From Goleter apudmare HA4340-LM2 (GTDB lineage Bacteria > Cyanobacteriota > Cyanobacteriia > Cyanobacteriales > Nostocaceae): a DNA stretch of 64,000 nucleotides. Location of the stretch: assembly GCA_019359495.1 (NCBI GenBank), contig JAHHHF010000075.1, forward strand, positions 94,979 to 158,978, read 5' to 3'. Each line of letters opens with the position of its first letter. Positions within the stretch are counted from its first letter, which is position 1. The position numbers and the translations under genes were made by a program. The notes beneath the pieces were generated by a model that saw only the letters and a program-made list of their open reading frames with translations, was not told the DNA's origin and did not search any database. Of this stretch, positions 63,643 through 64,000 are shown in pieces.

Positions 63643-64000
63643 ATCCGTTTTTCTATAACTGTTTCATTCCAATTTTAAGGGGGCAGTGCGAACTTTGATC
63701 TTTTAGATAGTCTTCGCCACATCGAGTTCTTAACCTCAGCAACCTCCGCTCCAATCCCTGTTGCTCTAGTAATTTGAGACGTAGGTTTGGATACTGATCC
63801 GCCCTCAGCCTAAATCCCTCTCCCAGAGCGGGCTACCGTGTACACACAAGTCAAATTACCCCCCTTAATCCCCCCTTTCCAAGCTATCCATTATAAACAT
63901 CTTTCTTAATAAGAAAATTGACAAAAAAGAGTAGTTATGTAGGAGAGGATGGATGTCAAAAAATCACTAGTGAGTAGAGAAAATGGGCATGAGAATTAAC
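63643..64000. other. Intergenic region at the window end
   Basis: About 360 bp with no gene I can support. It contains a CCCCCCTTAATCCCCC-type tract and other short repeat-like motifs. Confidence 0.4.

Overview
The window looks like a chromosomal stretch of a filamentous, heterocyst-type cyanobacterium (Nostoc/Anabaena group). The evidence is the very frequent HIP1 octamer GCGATCGC, 7-bp tandem repeats of the AATGACC/GTCATTT kind, small dispersed repeats, and cyanobacteria-specific genes: cytochrome b6f petC-petA next to tatC and a DUF3067 gene, a cyanobacterial-type rpoZ, DUF1818, and glgC. I see no rRNA, CRISPR array or intact transposase. One tRNA gene, Pro(GGG), is present.

Layout. 1-4.9 kb: the N-terminus of an SNF2-type helicase cut by the window edge, a lipoprotein phosphoesterase, a GAF-domain remnant beside a MITE-like element, then a minus-strand run rpoZ / hypothetical / DUF1818 / tRNA-Pro. 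4.9-11.6 kb: carbohydrate and protein housekeeping (GH13 amylase, subtilase, DnaJ-type chaperone, P-loop kinase, glgC). 12-18.8 kb: an accessory region with two paralogous coiled-coil proteins behind a dyad-rich promoter region, three toxin-antitoxin (TA) pairs bounded by three copies of a 38-bp repeat, two membrane proteins, and a PIN/UPF0175 pair. 18.8-21.5 kb: LapA-like protein, phosphohexomutase, PD-(D/E)XK protein. 21.7-23.5 kb: a second TA island (decayed BrnT, MazF with its antitoxin, an AF2212-like antitoxin, BrnT/BrnA). 23.7-29.8 kb: transglutaminase-like protein, calcium-type P-ATPase, recF.

30.1-34.5 kb holds a CHAT protease fused to an FHA domain, an unrecognised acidic protein, and a convergent FHA-PrsW membrane protease. 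34.9-39.5 kb: DJ-1/PfpI protein, a MITE-like element with its core in three tandem copies, petA, petC, DUF3067, CsaA-like protein, tatC. 39.9-49.0 kb is the most unusual part: four consecutive plus-strand genes for large AAA+/STAND NTPases. One is a two-ATPase fusion whose second half is duplicated as the next gene. The last is a 1193-residue STAND protein with a duplicated N-terminal domain and a C-terminal membrane anchor. No known effector domain is visible in this cluster.

49-64 kb: lytic transglycosylase, small unknown proteins, UV endonuclease UvsE, an Hsp70-like protein, then an iron/siderophore-uptake locus (AraC regulator, TonB receptor with AMIN domain, FecB-like lipoprotein). The locus ends in a truncated polyketide synthase KS domain, with another DUF433/DUF5615 TA pair just beyond the break.

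Product names rest on motifs and family resemblance read by eye; no database search was run.
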